The translations under genes were made by a program, and so were the position numbers. A DNA stretch of 64,000 nucleotides from Bidens hawaiensis (lineage: Eukaryota > Streptophyta > Magnoliopsida > Asterales > Asteraceae): positions 4,673,001 through 4,737,000 of the forward strand of contig JAIQDT010000027.1 in the NCBI GenBank assembly GCA_021521415.1. The letters run 5' to 3'. Within the stretch, counting starts at the first letter, position 1. Each line of letters begins with the position of its first letter. This document shows positions 12,424-23,780 of this stretch, one piece after another. The notes below the pieces were generated by a model, which saw nothing but the letters and a program-made list of their open reading frames with translations, was not told where the DNA came from and did not search any database.

Positions 12424-15400
12424 GGCTAATAAAACTGTACAATATGTTTCCGTTGAGGACCCACAACAAGTTGTTCAGGAACAACAACATGCACAACAAC
12501 AACATGCAGCAAATTTCTCATGTATTCCCACTTCATACAGCTAATTATTCAGGACTTGATACCGGATTTGGTGATTGATCAGGCGTTGAAATATGATGTG
12601 TTAATGTTGGAACACATGAATGCTGGTACAATGAAAAGGATGAAGACCTATCATAGTAAAGAGCCAGAAGATCGTCCAAGAATAAAACATTTGATTGGTC
12701 ACTTGGCAGATCCAGAGTATTAATGTCCTTCTGATGATCGTTTGATTCACGACGACTCAGATTCTGAACGTGAAGAAGGACTAGTTGGGAACGATGGTGG
12801 TAATGATAACAGTGGAGATGGTGGAGATAGTGGCCATGGGAGTGATTGTGACATTCGTCAATTTCAGGTTAACTCCGTTAACTCAAACTCCGTCAATTCA
12901 AACTTAAGATCACTGGATCTATAACGCACACCTCATTACATTTAAAATAAGGTTTTAAATGACGCTTAACAATTACTACATGTGTAGTCTTTCGGGAATT
13001 TCACCGAAACGCAAACGAGTTGACGCAAACCATTGGTGAATAAACGAAAAACAACAAAACATTAATTATGTGATAATTATGTGTTAGACTTATGTGTTAT
13101 ATGATAATATTGGTTAGAACACTAACTCAAGATGCAAACAAGTTAATTTAAGCTAGAAAAGTAATATTTAAAAGTTGAGGGACCTATGTGTAACATGTTT
13201 TTATTTAATAATAATAAACCCTAATCTCTTTCTCTCCCTCACATCCGATCGGCCAGCCCCCCTCCCCTTCTCCCTTGCGATCGGCAGCCCACACACACAC
13301 ACACATATCACCTTGTTTTGATCTTGTTCTTCATAATCGGAGCATCATACACTCGTTTCTAAGCACCTCTCACGTTTCCCTTGGTTATTTCTGCGTTTTT
13401 AAGGTATAAACATGAAACCCTAACTTTGTAAGTCATCTATTTAGTGTTTGCATGTGTAATTTTGATTAGATGATGATTGATTATGTGTTAGTTATTGATA
13501 TTGATGATCATATGTGATTTTGAACGGTGAAAGATTATTGAATCATTGATGGTTTGTAAACCCTAGAGGGTTACTACTGATTTTTGTGATTTATTATGCT
13601 CGTTACATGTTTTGTGATTTTTGTGATTTAGGATGCATGTTAGACGATTGTTTGTGCTTGCTGAGTTTTGACATCAGAGATTGTTAAACTTGAACGACAT
13701 GTAACTTGTTGAATATAAAAGCAAACTGAGCTATTTATGAGTCTACAAGATATTACTCTGAGTCTAGTTTTCAGAAAGTCCAACCACACCTATTTTGGAG
13801 GTGTTTTGGTTGCTCAAACGATTTAAATATGATTAAAGGTCAAAACTGGTACTGGACAGATTGTAAGTTATGTTTAGACAAATGTAACTAATTGTTAATG
13901 CGGAAATTGGCTAAGGTTGTTAACACTACAGGGTGCTATAATGAGTCTAGTTTCTATAAAGTCTAAGTTTGTAATTTTTGGACGAGTAAAAGTTAATCTT
14001 TATGATTTTACAAAACTGAAGTGTAAATCTGAGTTGTGAGACCTGCTATTAAGTTGTTTTGTAATTAGCATATCTCATGAACTACAAGACCAAATGGGTT
14101 GGTTCTACTTCTGGAAGTTAACTTGTTGAGTTAAGAACCTAACCCAATTGTTCTTGTATTAATTGGATTTTCCATTTAACGAGAATAACAAATAACATTC
14201 TGCTGCGCATGAATTTGACTGCTGTGAGTTTGCTGTAATGTTTTTGATCATTGTGAGAAATCTATGTAGAATAAAAATACAATAAATTATGTTCTGGAAA
14301 CCTAATTCATGTATGCTTTTGTGACAATTTTTGGTGAATTAATTGAGATGCTATGACCAGTTGAATAGAGTAATCTTTCAAGTAGAATGCTGTCTTGATG
14401 AAACTAGCTGCTGAACTTTGTGAAAATACATGAAACGTGCTAATTGCTAGATAATTGTTATGTTTTGACCAAATCGCCCTTGCGGGGAATAATTGTTAGA
14501 AATGTACACTATAAATACTTGACACCTAAATAATTGTTCACACACGTAATGTATCACTAATGTGCTTGTTGAGACACACACGATTCACAAACGAAACACG
14601 AAACGTATCTTGTGCATAGGTATTATGTGCCGAGTCTAGAGACTCGATAATAGTTCCGACACTTAGAAAATCTCCTTGTTGTTTTTAGAACGCTAGTGAG
14701 AGTTTTCTGTGACGCGCATCACTTGGGTGACTTGTTTTTGGAATTCTTCGCAAACAGTAAGTTTCACTTTCCCCTTTTAAACTTTTTAAACGCTTTTCAC
14801 TTGGGGGGGATAACATACTCCGAAACGCTTTTAGATTTTGTTATGAAATTATATATCACTTGTAAAGGATAAGGGAAAACGAAACAACTGAAGTCCTACA
14901 CATCGAACCGTTTAATATTGGATAATAGCGAGTCACTGTTGAGTAGTACTACTGGGTGTGACAAACCCCACCCAACGCTAAGCTCGACTGGAGGTCGAGT
15001 GGGTGTAATTTTGGCTAACACATTACCATGGTCGGGATAGACCTGGTGGCAAGGCACATGATAAACAGTCAGCTTCGGTGTCGAACACTTAGTAATACTT
15101 GCTTTATAGGCTAGCTACCTATAGATATATAATCGATTTAACACTCTCTGGTAACGCAAAACGCTAAACGCAAAACGCTAAACGCTTTATTTTATATAAA
15201 CTTGTGAACTCACCAACCTCGTGTTGACACTTTTAGTATGTTATTCTCAGGTAGCCTAGGCGGGCGCGCGGTATAGGATCATTCATTACTCTGAACGTTT
15301 ATGTTTATGCAAAACTGTTTTTAAACTGTTATGTGGGTATTTAAGTCGTCCTGCGTGACGCAACACTTGGTTTATGGTTTTTACGCTTCCGCACTTATTT

Positions 15401-17496
15401 ACACTTAAATGTTTTCGTGTTTTGAAAACTTTATTTATGGTTTGATTATAACTAATGATTCTGATCCTGTTAGTTCACACCCTCTGACGGTAAAACTCCG
15501 TTAGTGGATTTTGAGGGTGTGACAGTGATGAACGACATGTTGAAGTTGAGGCAACAAGTTGACATGCTACTCAACAGAAACTAAAGGGCAAGGTGATAGT
15601 TCAAGATAAACCGCCCAAACTTCGTGTTAGGCACGGATCAGGTGTGGAAATTGGTCCGCAGGTGCCTAGGTCAATCGTACCACAACGTCCGGTGGTGTCA
15701 CTTACTACAAGCACCCTATCACTTACATTAACGACGACTATTACTTATGATCCAAGGCTTGTCTTAATCCCTCAATCTGTGTAACTCCAACGCAAAGGCC
15801 TTCTGCAACATCAATGGTTGTTCCTCCTACACCCACCCTGATGCCCACACTACCCTCTGAAGTCTCATTTATGAGAATAAGCCGTCCACAGGTCCTGGTG
15901 CAACCTATTCCATCCTTATTTCATGCTTTTCCTCTACCGATCAGATGGATATGCTTTTGAGTCTGATTCACTTATATGAGAATCAAATGGCGGCTGAACG
16001 TCAAATTCAAAAACACATGATGGCAAATCAACGTCGTCTGATGGGGAATGTATCGTACTCCTAAAAAGAAAAAAAGGAGCTGCGTGAGATTGTAGAGGCT
16101 CAAGGGGTGAATATGAAGGAGTAGGAGGACCTTATTCTTCAATTAATGTGTAAAGACGAGGCGTTAAAGAAACCGAAGAACGATAACGAAGATAAGGATC
16201 CTGATGCTCCTAGTGCAAATGTAAGTGACCCGAAACAAGTTCAAGGCTCGTCTGCTGCTGGTACGAGTGGTGGTGGTGAAGGCGATGATCGGAAAATAGT
16301 CGTTTTTCAAGACTCGACTATGTTCAACCTATCAACTATATCAAATCAAACACCGTGTTATTTATGGATTTTGAGAAAGGGGTGGTGATGAGTATTACAG
16401 ACACGGCTGATATTGAAGAAGGAGAGTTTGTCGATCATGCCTTGACTCAAGATCAGATTTCATTATTATTAGGGCTGAGGAGGACGTGGAGGTTGTTAAT
16501 GATGATGAAGTGTTATTTGTTACGAGTATTCCACATGGGAATATGTCGTTTATTTATGAAGATGAGGAGATTGAGATGGAAGATGTCATGACAGAGGAAT
16601 ACCCCAATCACTAAAGATTATGTCAAAGTTGTTGAAGATCATCTTCAGAAAACAAAGAGGAAGAAAGAGAAGATGTCGGAGAAAGATTCAAGCTCGTCTG
16701 ATTATGATATTGAAAGTCGGTTCAGGAATCGAGACAAAAAGACTTGAGGTTCAAAGATCATTGAAGCTTATAGGTATGTTGAGCGAAAACATCAAATGGA
16801 TGTCGCGGCAAGATCCAAAGCCAATCAAAAAACCACATTCAAGGCCGTGCAAACCCTTAAAGGTGACATCGTCTCTTGGCTTTATGATTCTGAGTTAAGA
16901 GTTTGTATCATTAAGTGGGAGAACGGCATCCAGTATTTTCAATATATTACTAACGTTCTCTCATTGCCGAGGTGGGACGTGCGGACGCTCGCCAATCGGC
17001 TGTATATCAATCGCGGTGAAAATCGATTAGCAGGATGGTTCCTTCAACATATGCTGTTTGAGGTCAACCATTGGTTTAAATTCATTAAACCACATGTTCC
17101 AACGCGTAAGTATGTTGATGAGATTGATCCTCATACGTGTTGGAGGAAACTTGTTCTCTAGGTTAATCCACCAAAGATTATGAAACGGGTAGAGGTGAAG
17201 ACTTTTCCTCAGAATCTTCATCTATCGTTCAATCGTTGGTACTACGAAAATAGAACTGGCAAGGCGGTCAATCATGTTGGGAAAGGTCTTATAGACTAAT
17301 TTTATACGAGTCATAGACCCAATGTGGCTCGTTAATTCATCTGAGACCGACAACGATATGTTATTCAGAGAACAAAATCCTGTTTAAAAGACATGAAGAT
17401 TACGATCGAGCTATGTAATTACAACGTGTTGTGCGTGTGTGCCATGCGTTCGGGATTCATAGTTGTCGAGATTGGAAGACTAAAAGATTCAAGTAA
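12424..17496 (+). pseudogene. Element C accessory ('env-like') gene remnant, split by solo LTR D
   Basis: The ATG at 12424 follows the acceptor-like site. The remnant runs 12424-12846 and, after solo LTR D and its duplicated GTGAT, 15530-17496 (TAA after SRDWKTKRFK-like sequence). It matches the accessory gene of G in order: a glutamine-rich start, an internal deletion of several hundred bases near 12510, the IQLIIQDLIPDL and HDDSDSERE segments, a Thr/Ser/Pro-rich part (15593-15784), the KDEALKK segment (16146), and the C-terminal domain around 16796-17161. Numerous stops and frameshifts. I do not know the function of the family. Confidence 0.82.
12847..15524 (+). mobile_element. Element D: solo LTR, Ty3/gypsy type (2678 bp)
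   Basis: Begins TGTGACATTCG, ends GAGGGTGTGACA, and is flanked by a perfect 5-bp duplication GTGAT (12842-12846 and 15525-15529). It has no coding domain, PBS or PPT inside, as expected for a solo LTR left by recombination between two LTRs. The terminal GGGTGTGACA and the length resemble chromovirus LTRs and suggest plus orientation. It contains a CT-rich stretch with a (CA)n run (13289-13304) and a splice-donor-like AAG|GTATAAAC near 13403, plausibly its transcribed leader. It splits the accessory gene of C. Confidence 0.85.
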
Positions 17497-17530
17497 AGTA
17501 ATGACAAAGAGCTCAAGACGAGGGGTTGTT

Positions 17531-17788
17531 TGTTAGTACACAATTTTGTCATCTCGAGTCTTTGTAATCGTATTTGTAATTTATTATTATTATAATGTTA
17601 AAGGGCATTTCTGTAATTAAGTTCCATACGTATATTATGGCTCATTCATTAAATATGTTTAACGAATGATGTCATTCGTTTTTTATTATGGTTCATTCGT
17701 TAAGGATGTTTATTGAATGAACCTTAATAGTTATCATTATATGTGTGTCAGTCCCGTATATAACTCACTCTATAGATCACACACTCAA
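17531..17788 (+). repeat. 3' LTR of element C, partial
   Basis: TGTTAGTACACAATTTTG after GACGAGGGGTTGTT (polypurine tract), matching the start of the G LTR (TGTTAGTGCACGG). Carries the ATTCGTT/AACGAAT motif and a TATA-like GTATATAAC near 17755. Only about 258 of the 559 bases expected from G can be followed before similarity stops, so the end given is approximate. Confidence 0.7.
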
Positions 17789-18163
17789 TGTCGTAACCAA
17801 CATCTAAGTGTCGACAAGAAGGTTACGACCCACTGTTTTGTGAAAGAACAATAGAATACTACAGGCGGAATCAATAATATTCTAGATGTTACACAACGGA
17901 CACTAAAGTAACAAACACACACAATAACTCAAAAGATTTCCATTAATATTATGAAAGATACAATGAAAATCTATTAGGGTATAAAGGTGGATTGTCCGAT
18001 CAATCGATGCTTTCTGTACATGAGGGCGTCAGCTGTAAAATCACGATATTCGCTCTGGTTAAACATCAGTTAAACATAAGCACATAATCACACATCAAAC
18101 AAAACTCACTCATCAAGACCTTTCTAAATATAGTCAGTTAGCATAGGAAGCACACATCATCAA
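17789..18163 (-). other. Probable 3' noncoding or LTR part of fragment E
   Basis: Lies downstream, in the minus sense, of the stop codon of fragment E. It holds a 9-base inverted repeat GTCGTAACC (17790-17798) / GGTTACGAC (17821-17829). A string with possible LTR ends (TGTAACATCTAG on the minus strand, ending near 17905) is present, but there is no clear polypurine tract before it, so I cannot place the LTR. Confidence 0.4.
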
Positions 18164-19090
18164 TCAGACCTCATATGAGTTGGTCATTCCTAAAGCTTTC
18201 AAAAGAAAGTGAAATTTAGTTCTATCCAGTGGCTTAGTGAACAAGTCCGCCAAGTTGCCACTAAATTAGACATTTTTCATTACTCTCTCTAATGAAATAA
18301 TGTTTGATTTCAATGTGCTTGGTCTTAGAGGGTTCTTTACTATAAACAAAGCAACAAATATTGTCAATAAAGATAGGAGTGTTTAAGTAATTCAAACCAT
18401 AGTCCAGATGTAGCAATTTACTCAACTTCAGCAGTTGAGATTGACATAGTAGTTTTCTTCTTGCATTGGCATGACACCAGCCTGTCTTCCAGAAATTGAC
18501 ATCCACTAGATGTAGACTTCCTACTCATGTTACAACAATCATAGTCAATTAGATCAAATGAATGGATCTTTGGATACCACACCCCTAAATCAGATCTTCC
18601 CTTCAAATATCTAAAAATTCTCTTGACTGCAGTCATGTGTGACACTTTTGGACTTGATTGGAATCTGGCGCAAACACAAACAACAAACAAAATGTCTGGC
18701 CTTGAAGCAGTCAGGTACATTAGTGAACCAATTTTTGTTTCGTACTCATGTTCATCAACAGGCCCCCCCTTTTCATTAGCTATCATCTTTTCATGTGTGT
18801 CTGTTGGAGTAGAAGCAGCTTTCAAATCTTGACATTTGAACTTGTTCAAGATGTCTTGCACATACTTTTATTGAAAAATGAAAACTCTATCCTTGTTTTG
18901 CTGAACTTGCAATCCAAGAAAGAAATTCATTTCTCCCATAGAGCTCATGCAATATTTTGACTTCATTACTTCTTCATACTCCAATCACATTTGATCAATT
19001 GTAGATCCAAAGATGATACCATCAACATACACTTGTAGTAGGAGTAAATCTCTTCCTCGTTTCTTGTATAAGAGAGTATTGTCAATTAGC
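18164..19090 (-). pseudogene. Fragment E: copia RT/RNase H on the minus strand
   Basis: Read on the minus strand from 19090 to the TGA at 18164-18166. Similarity starts abruptly at the RT segment before the catalytic box (IDNTLLYKKRGRDLL, then VYVDGIIFGST, where the second catalytic Asp of YVDD is Gly). It continues through the SPTPTDTH-like thumb region and ARFQSSPKVSHMTAVKR, into RNase H (CQCKKKTTMSISTAEVE, KTKHIEIKHYFIRE) and the C-terminal DLFTKPLD. Several frameshifts and stops. The 5' end is cut near 19090 with no duplication visible. Dead copia fragment, different from A/B and oriented opposite to C and G. Confidence 0.8.
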
Positions 19091-19148
19091 TCACTATGAG
19101 AACCAACCCTTACCAAAACTACAAGCCTCACCCAATAGCACACCCAAA

Positions 19149-19409
19149 AATAGCCAACACCATCCCAACACATATCACTACCAATATCCTCATCACAAAC
19201 ACATAATCCACTTCAAATCCTTAACCAACCACTAACCCAATCCCAACCAAAAGATCAACCAATCTTCAAAATTATCCACACTTCCAAATCCTTACCATTA
19301 ATCCAAACCATAAATCCTTTACCCTCAACCAGCAAAAACATAATTGAAAGCCCACCACATGAACAACCCCAAACATCAATTCCTAACCCATTCTCTTCCC
19401 ATTCCCCTT
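19149..19409 (+). pseudogene. F, left part: unrecognised open frame cut by element G
   Basis: After a TAG at about 19146 the frame is open for 87 codons to the insertion point of G. It is rich in Pro, Gln, Asn, Ser and Thr. If G and one copy of its CCCTT duplication are removed, the frame continues without break into 51908-52626. That continuity, and the change in style from Pro/Ser-rich to coiled-coil to acidic, suggests a real protein-coding sequence was interrupted. I recognise no domain. It could be part of another transposon or of a host gene fragment. Confidence 0.5.
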
Positions 19410-19968
19410 TGTTAGTGCACGGTTTTGCGTCTAGAGTCTTTGTATTTATCGTTAATGTTTATTTATCAATTAATGTAATATTTAATGTTTATATTTATCT
19501 AATTTGTTAAGATTATGTCTAGTTCGCTTGGAATGTTAGCGAACTAAGACTAGTTCGTTAAGTTTAAGTCTAGTTCGCTAGGGATGTTAGCGAACTAAGA
19601 CATTATAATGTTTTCCCTCCTGATTCGTTAGGGGATGTTAAGGAATCAGGGGGCGGTTCGCTATGTTAAATTATGTAACGAAGAGGAAGCTGGTTCGCTA
19701 GGGGATGTTAGCGAACCAGGTCGTTCTCTATTTATAGTTAACCACTATTCACTTTAAGTTAAGTTTTTGAGAAAAATTAATAGAGTAATATAAGTTTATT
19801 TCAGAAAAGCAATTACTCTCTCTCAAGCTTCATATTAACGTTATTGATAATATATACACATATACAATACACTAAATCAAGGTTTATTATGAGATAGATC
19901 TTTAACAGTATAATTAACAGATCTGAGATCTGTGTTATTGTTATTAACTGTTAATCCGAGATCAAACA
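19410..19968 (+). repeat. 5' LTR of element G (559 bp)
   Basis: TGTTAGTGCACGG to ATCAAACA. Before a TATA box (TATTTATA, 19729-19736) lie repeated paired motifs of the type GTTCGCTAGG...GTTAGCGAAC, which can form hairpins. This is the U3 repeat array of the element. Confidence 0.95.
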
Positions 19969-19970
19969 AG

Positions 19971-19982
19971 TGGTATCAGAGC
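19971..19982 (+). other. Primer binding site of element G
   Basis: TGGTATCAGAGC, two bases after the LTR, complementary to the 3' end of initiator methionine tRNA, the usual primer of plant copia elements. Confidence 0.93.
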
Positions 19983-22900
19983 TGTTGGTGCTCTTTACAC
20001 TTGATTTGGTGTTTTAATTCGTATTATAATTGAGTTTTTTCGACTTTTGTTTGGTTTTGAATCAATTTGTATTTTATTTGAATGAATTATGGACGAATTA
20101 GATTGGATTCGTGTTGATTAAGGTATAGTTGAGGTTTGGTTAAGAGGAATTGAGATCTGAATTGGATTTGTGTGGTTTGGTTTTGATTTCGGTTTAAGTC
20201 CGAAACAGGGGTTTTATTGTTGGTTAATTTGGATTGGTTAAGGTGTTAATTGGTTACGAGGTTTTGTGTATTGGATTCGGAATTGGTTTACGAGTATTTT
20301 GGTAGTTTACTTGTGCAATTTGATTAAGTAACGAAGGTGTATTACAGATTTGGTATTATTGAGTTTCTGTGCATAATTGTCACACCCCGGTCGTAATTGG
20401 CGGAAAAACCGAGGCGTGGCGACGGGGTCGTGATTGATTGAGCACAATAGATTAAAAAGTCTAAATGCATAAACTTAAAACATGTCAACATTACAACAAT
20501 ACAACGGGTAGCAAATTCGTTCCATTACAACAGATAAAGCTAACATCAATCCTAAATGTCTTCCATCTAAGGCCTCTATCAGCTATTTGCTACTTCCTGC
20601 TTCACTTCCTGAAAACATGTAACGAAAATGTCAACTACATAAAGTAGATGAGTGAATTCATAGGTTTAAGGAAAAAGGGATTATACACAAGCATACTAGA
20701 CTAAGTTGTAGGGGTTTATGTATAGGGTGTACCATCGGCTAACCCACCACTCCTACAACTTATCCTACCATGCTTGGGTATAAAGCCCGGTTTTGAAAAG
20801 GTTTGTAAGACAAGACAAGCGTACCAGACTAGGTTGTAGGGGTTTGTACATAAGGTGTACCATCGGCTAACCCTCCATTCCTACAACCTACTCTGCTAAG
20901 CTTGTTTACATTTGTAAATCCAAGGTATAAAGATAGGTCAACTAATAATGTAGTGATAAGCCTTACACAAGACTGCAAGAGTTATGTATAATGATCCCAT
21001 GTATTGTTCCCATGCATACAGGGGTAATGATATCAAGGTTATATGTATAAAGATACCAAAGAATCATATGTAACCATGTCTTGATGATAATGATGATAAT
21101 GCATAATGATCACACGAGACCTGACAACAACCCACACAAGACCACACGATGCTACTTGATTTCCATGATGGTAACCCAAATCGATCACTTTGGATACCAT
21201 AAGAGAATTCGAAAGCGTCCACTTTAGTATCTCTTGGATTCCTAATCGATCACTTAGGAAATTCTTCGGATTCTTAATCGAACACTTTAAGAACCCCCTA
21301 GGTCACGTGTATTCTAAATCGAACACTTTAGAATCCCACATCTAGTAACGGCCTGTCTACCAATCGACCACTTGGAGACCAAACACATGCACTAGTGTGA
21401 CCTAAACTGCCTATGTTCACACGACCACTAGACTGTCCAATGAATGATGTGTTTTCATGATAATGTATAACGGGCATATGACATTGATTTCCAAAGTCCA
21501 ACGTTCCCTAAGCGATCAATGATTCCCATGTTTACTCCTGAATAATTGATTAGACATACACAACTTCCGAGAAAGTTAAGGTATGAGTAACCCGCCATGA
21601 TTACTTGTTTTCCCCAATATTCATAGTTTGCAAAAGATTTACCAGGAATGTTTATGATAAAGAATGTTTGAATAAATGAGTTTTGTCAAAACGTGTACAG
21701 TTACCATGTTTCCATCCCAATGATTTGAAAAGCTTAAAAGAAAAAGGGGGCTATGAACTCACCTTGTTGGCTAAGTATGGTTGCTAGGGTGGTCGAGTGC
21801 TGCCAAACGTCGATCCTCTAAGTCTAGACAAGGACATAATAAGTTAACAACACGCTTTAAGTTTAAGAGTATAAGCCTACGCGACCTCGAGCAAAAACCA
21901 AGTTTTAAAGTTGAAAACAAGCTGATTCTGGCACATTCGGTCGAATAAGGGCAGGTTCGATCGAATCTGCTACCTGTTCGATCGAATATGGAACTGGTTC
22001 GGTCAAAGGGGCTGGGAAGAACACGTTCAGTCGTTTGAGGACTCGTTCGGTCGAGTAGGATGTACATTCGGTTGAATACAATCATATTCGATCGAATGTA
22101 TATTCTGATCCGGCTAGTCTGTTCGTTTGCCCACTGGTTCGACCGAATGGTCTCTTGTTCGACCGAATAGGAGATGGTTCGACCGAATGGTCAGGTTCGA
22201 TTGGTCTATTCGACCGAATAGACCTATTCGACTCCTTCAAGCCGGATGACGGAGAAACCTACGGGATTTTGACGATTTTCATGATTTTTCGCCCAAAATC
22301 AATGTTTTATACATGGAAATGCTCGGAATCCATAGGGCTATTGATTCCTAACGTTTATAACAACACAAGTATGCTTTTTGACACCAAAAATGACGATTTT
22401 TGACCAAGAACACACTTGAAACAAAAGTTGGGGTTTTTGCTCGATTCGGGGCCGGATTTGATGATAAAAACGTATGATTTTCAAGAAGATCTTACCAAAA
22501 ACAACAATAAACAGATTGGTGGACTCGGATTTTGGATTGAATAACTTTCTCTCACTACTCTCTCTCTAGAATTGGGGTGCTTGGGTGTGGGTGTGGAAGA
22601 GATGAAAGGAAAATGGTGGAGTTTGTTCTTGCACTACGCTTATATACTTGGTTCTATCGGGTTCGGGTTTCGGTTACCTACGGGTCAAGGCTAGCTGAGT
22701 TCATAAGTTTTAACGAGCTAGAACTTTCCAGTAAAAATTTTATAAAAATCATTTTTCAAGTAATCGCTTGCAATCTTTTTAAATAAAAATCTTTTATTTT
22801 TCGAAAACACAAAATTAATATTTTTCAAACGTAAAAGTTCTTTTTATAAAATAACATTTTTAGCTGAAATAAACAGATTTTCCAATGATATGGATTCCGA

Positions 22901-23780
22901 ACTAATCGTCCAGAACCCAAAGTGTATAGTTTCCGATGATTTCTTGATTTTAGTTTACCAGTCAAATTCCAGGGCGTTACAATAATCTTCCTAATTTATG
23001 GAATTTCGTTTGAAGGTTTGAAGATTTGAAGATGAATGTGATTCGCTATCTTCTTCTTGGTGATTCGCTATATTTTTATCTGTGATTCGTTATCAACAGT
23101 GCTAATTCGCTACTTTGTTCGTTAGCCAGTTCGTGTGAGTTATTGATTCGTGTTATCTATTTCGTTAACTAGATTAACTGATTCGTGTGACACGTGTTCT
23201 TCTTGTGATTTGTGTCATAACAACCTTTGCAACGTGGCACAATGTGTCAGAGTTTGTTACAAACGGTTGTAACAACCTGATTCGCTATAGTGTGATACGT
23301 TAATCAACTGTAGCTGATTCGTTAAGCATTCTTTAGTGATTCACTAAGTTTATTTTGGCGATTCGTTACAGATTATCATCTGATTCGTTGAACTGATTCG
23401 TTGTAATTCGTTTGGTCAATTCGTTAAGTTGACTTGGTCAATTCGTTTAGTCAATTCGTTAAGTTTGACTTGGTCAATTCGGTTGGTCAATTCGTTAAGT
23501 TGAGTTGTGATTCGTTAAACCTTCATCACATTCGTTATCTGTTTCGCCATTTGGGTGATTCGTTAACCTTATTTGTGATTCGTTAAGTTGACTTGTTAAG
23601 TTGACTTTTGATTCGTTAAGATACTTCGTTATTGATCAGTCTTAACTTCGTTAAGGATTGATTCGCTATAACTCTTCACAGTTTGCTACAACTGTTTGCA
23701 GTTTGCTACAGTTACAATTGGTTAAATCTTAATTCTTATTGGTTAAATCTTTAATTTTTAAATAAAAAAAATTTTCAAAG
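19983..23780 (+). other. Leader of element G with predicted intron and repeat array (contains solo LTR H)
   Basis: Noncoding between PBS and gag. A good splice-donor match AAG|GTATAG lies at 20122/20123. Solo LTR H interrupts at 20378-22981. From about 23030 to 23670 there is a dense array of ATTCGTTA/ATTCGCTA motifs, the same word as in the LTR and in the internal promoter region. Acceptor-like sites TTTGCAG (ends 23701) and GCTACAG (ends 23711) follow, about 70-80 bases before the gag ATG. Splicing of the leader is inferred, not shown. Confidence 0.6.
20378..22981 (-). mobile_element. Element H: solo LTR, Ty3/gypsy type, minus orientation (2604 bp)
   Basis: On the plus strand it runs TGTCACACCCCGG to GGGCGTTACA and is flanked by a perfect 5-bp duplication ATAAT (20373-20377 and 22982-22986). 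Read on the minus strand it starts TGTAACGCCC and ends GGGGTGTGACA, like chromovirus LTRs. A minus-strand TATA box GTATATAAG lies at 22647-22639. About 400-700 bases downstream of it is an array of TTCGATCGAAT/TTCGACCGAAT words (21940-22240). No coding domain, PBS or PPT. Confidence 0.85.

Larger units (their letters stand above)
8106..17788 (+). mobile_element. Element C: decayed Sirevirus-like copia element (3' half)
   Basis: Order: RT/RNase H remnant, long noncoding spacer, accessory ('env-like') remnant, 3' LTR from 17531. Each part aligns by eye to element G (43.5-51.9 kb). The 5' half would lie left of the window beyond A and B. Interrupted by solo LTR D (12847-15524). Sireviruses are the copia genus that carries a long gag and often an ORF after pol. 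The right boundary is uncertain: the LTR can be followed to about 17.75-17.79 kb and then gives way to minus-strand copia DNA. Confidence 0.75.

Noticed and set aside
13200..13440. CT-rich leader with AAACCCTAA and a donor-like site in D, considered as the 5' end of a host gene.
   Set aside because: It lies wholly inside a solo LTR with a perfect duplication; no coding exon follows. It is more likely the LTR's own transcribed leader.
22155..22403. Open frames across the TTCGATCGAA arrays (21771-22085 minus, 22155-22403 plus, 28734-28958 and its copy 43074-43298).
   Set aside because: Repetitive words free of stops in some frames create them; the translations are repeats of RSNE/FDRT-like units with no protein character.
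20378..22981. H considered as a DNA transposon because both ends carry GTCACAC/GTTACA-like strings.
   Set aside because: Ends are TG...CA, the duplication is 5 bp, length and the minus-strand terminal GGGGTGTGACA fit an LTR, and no transposase or long terminal inverted repeat is present.
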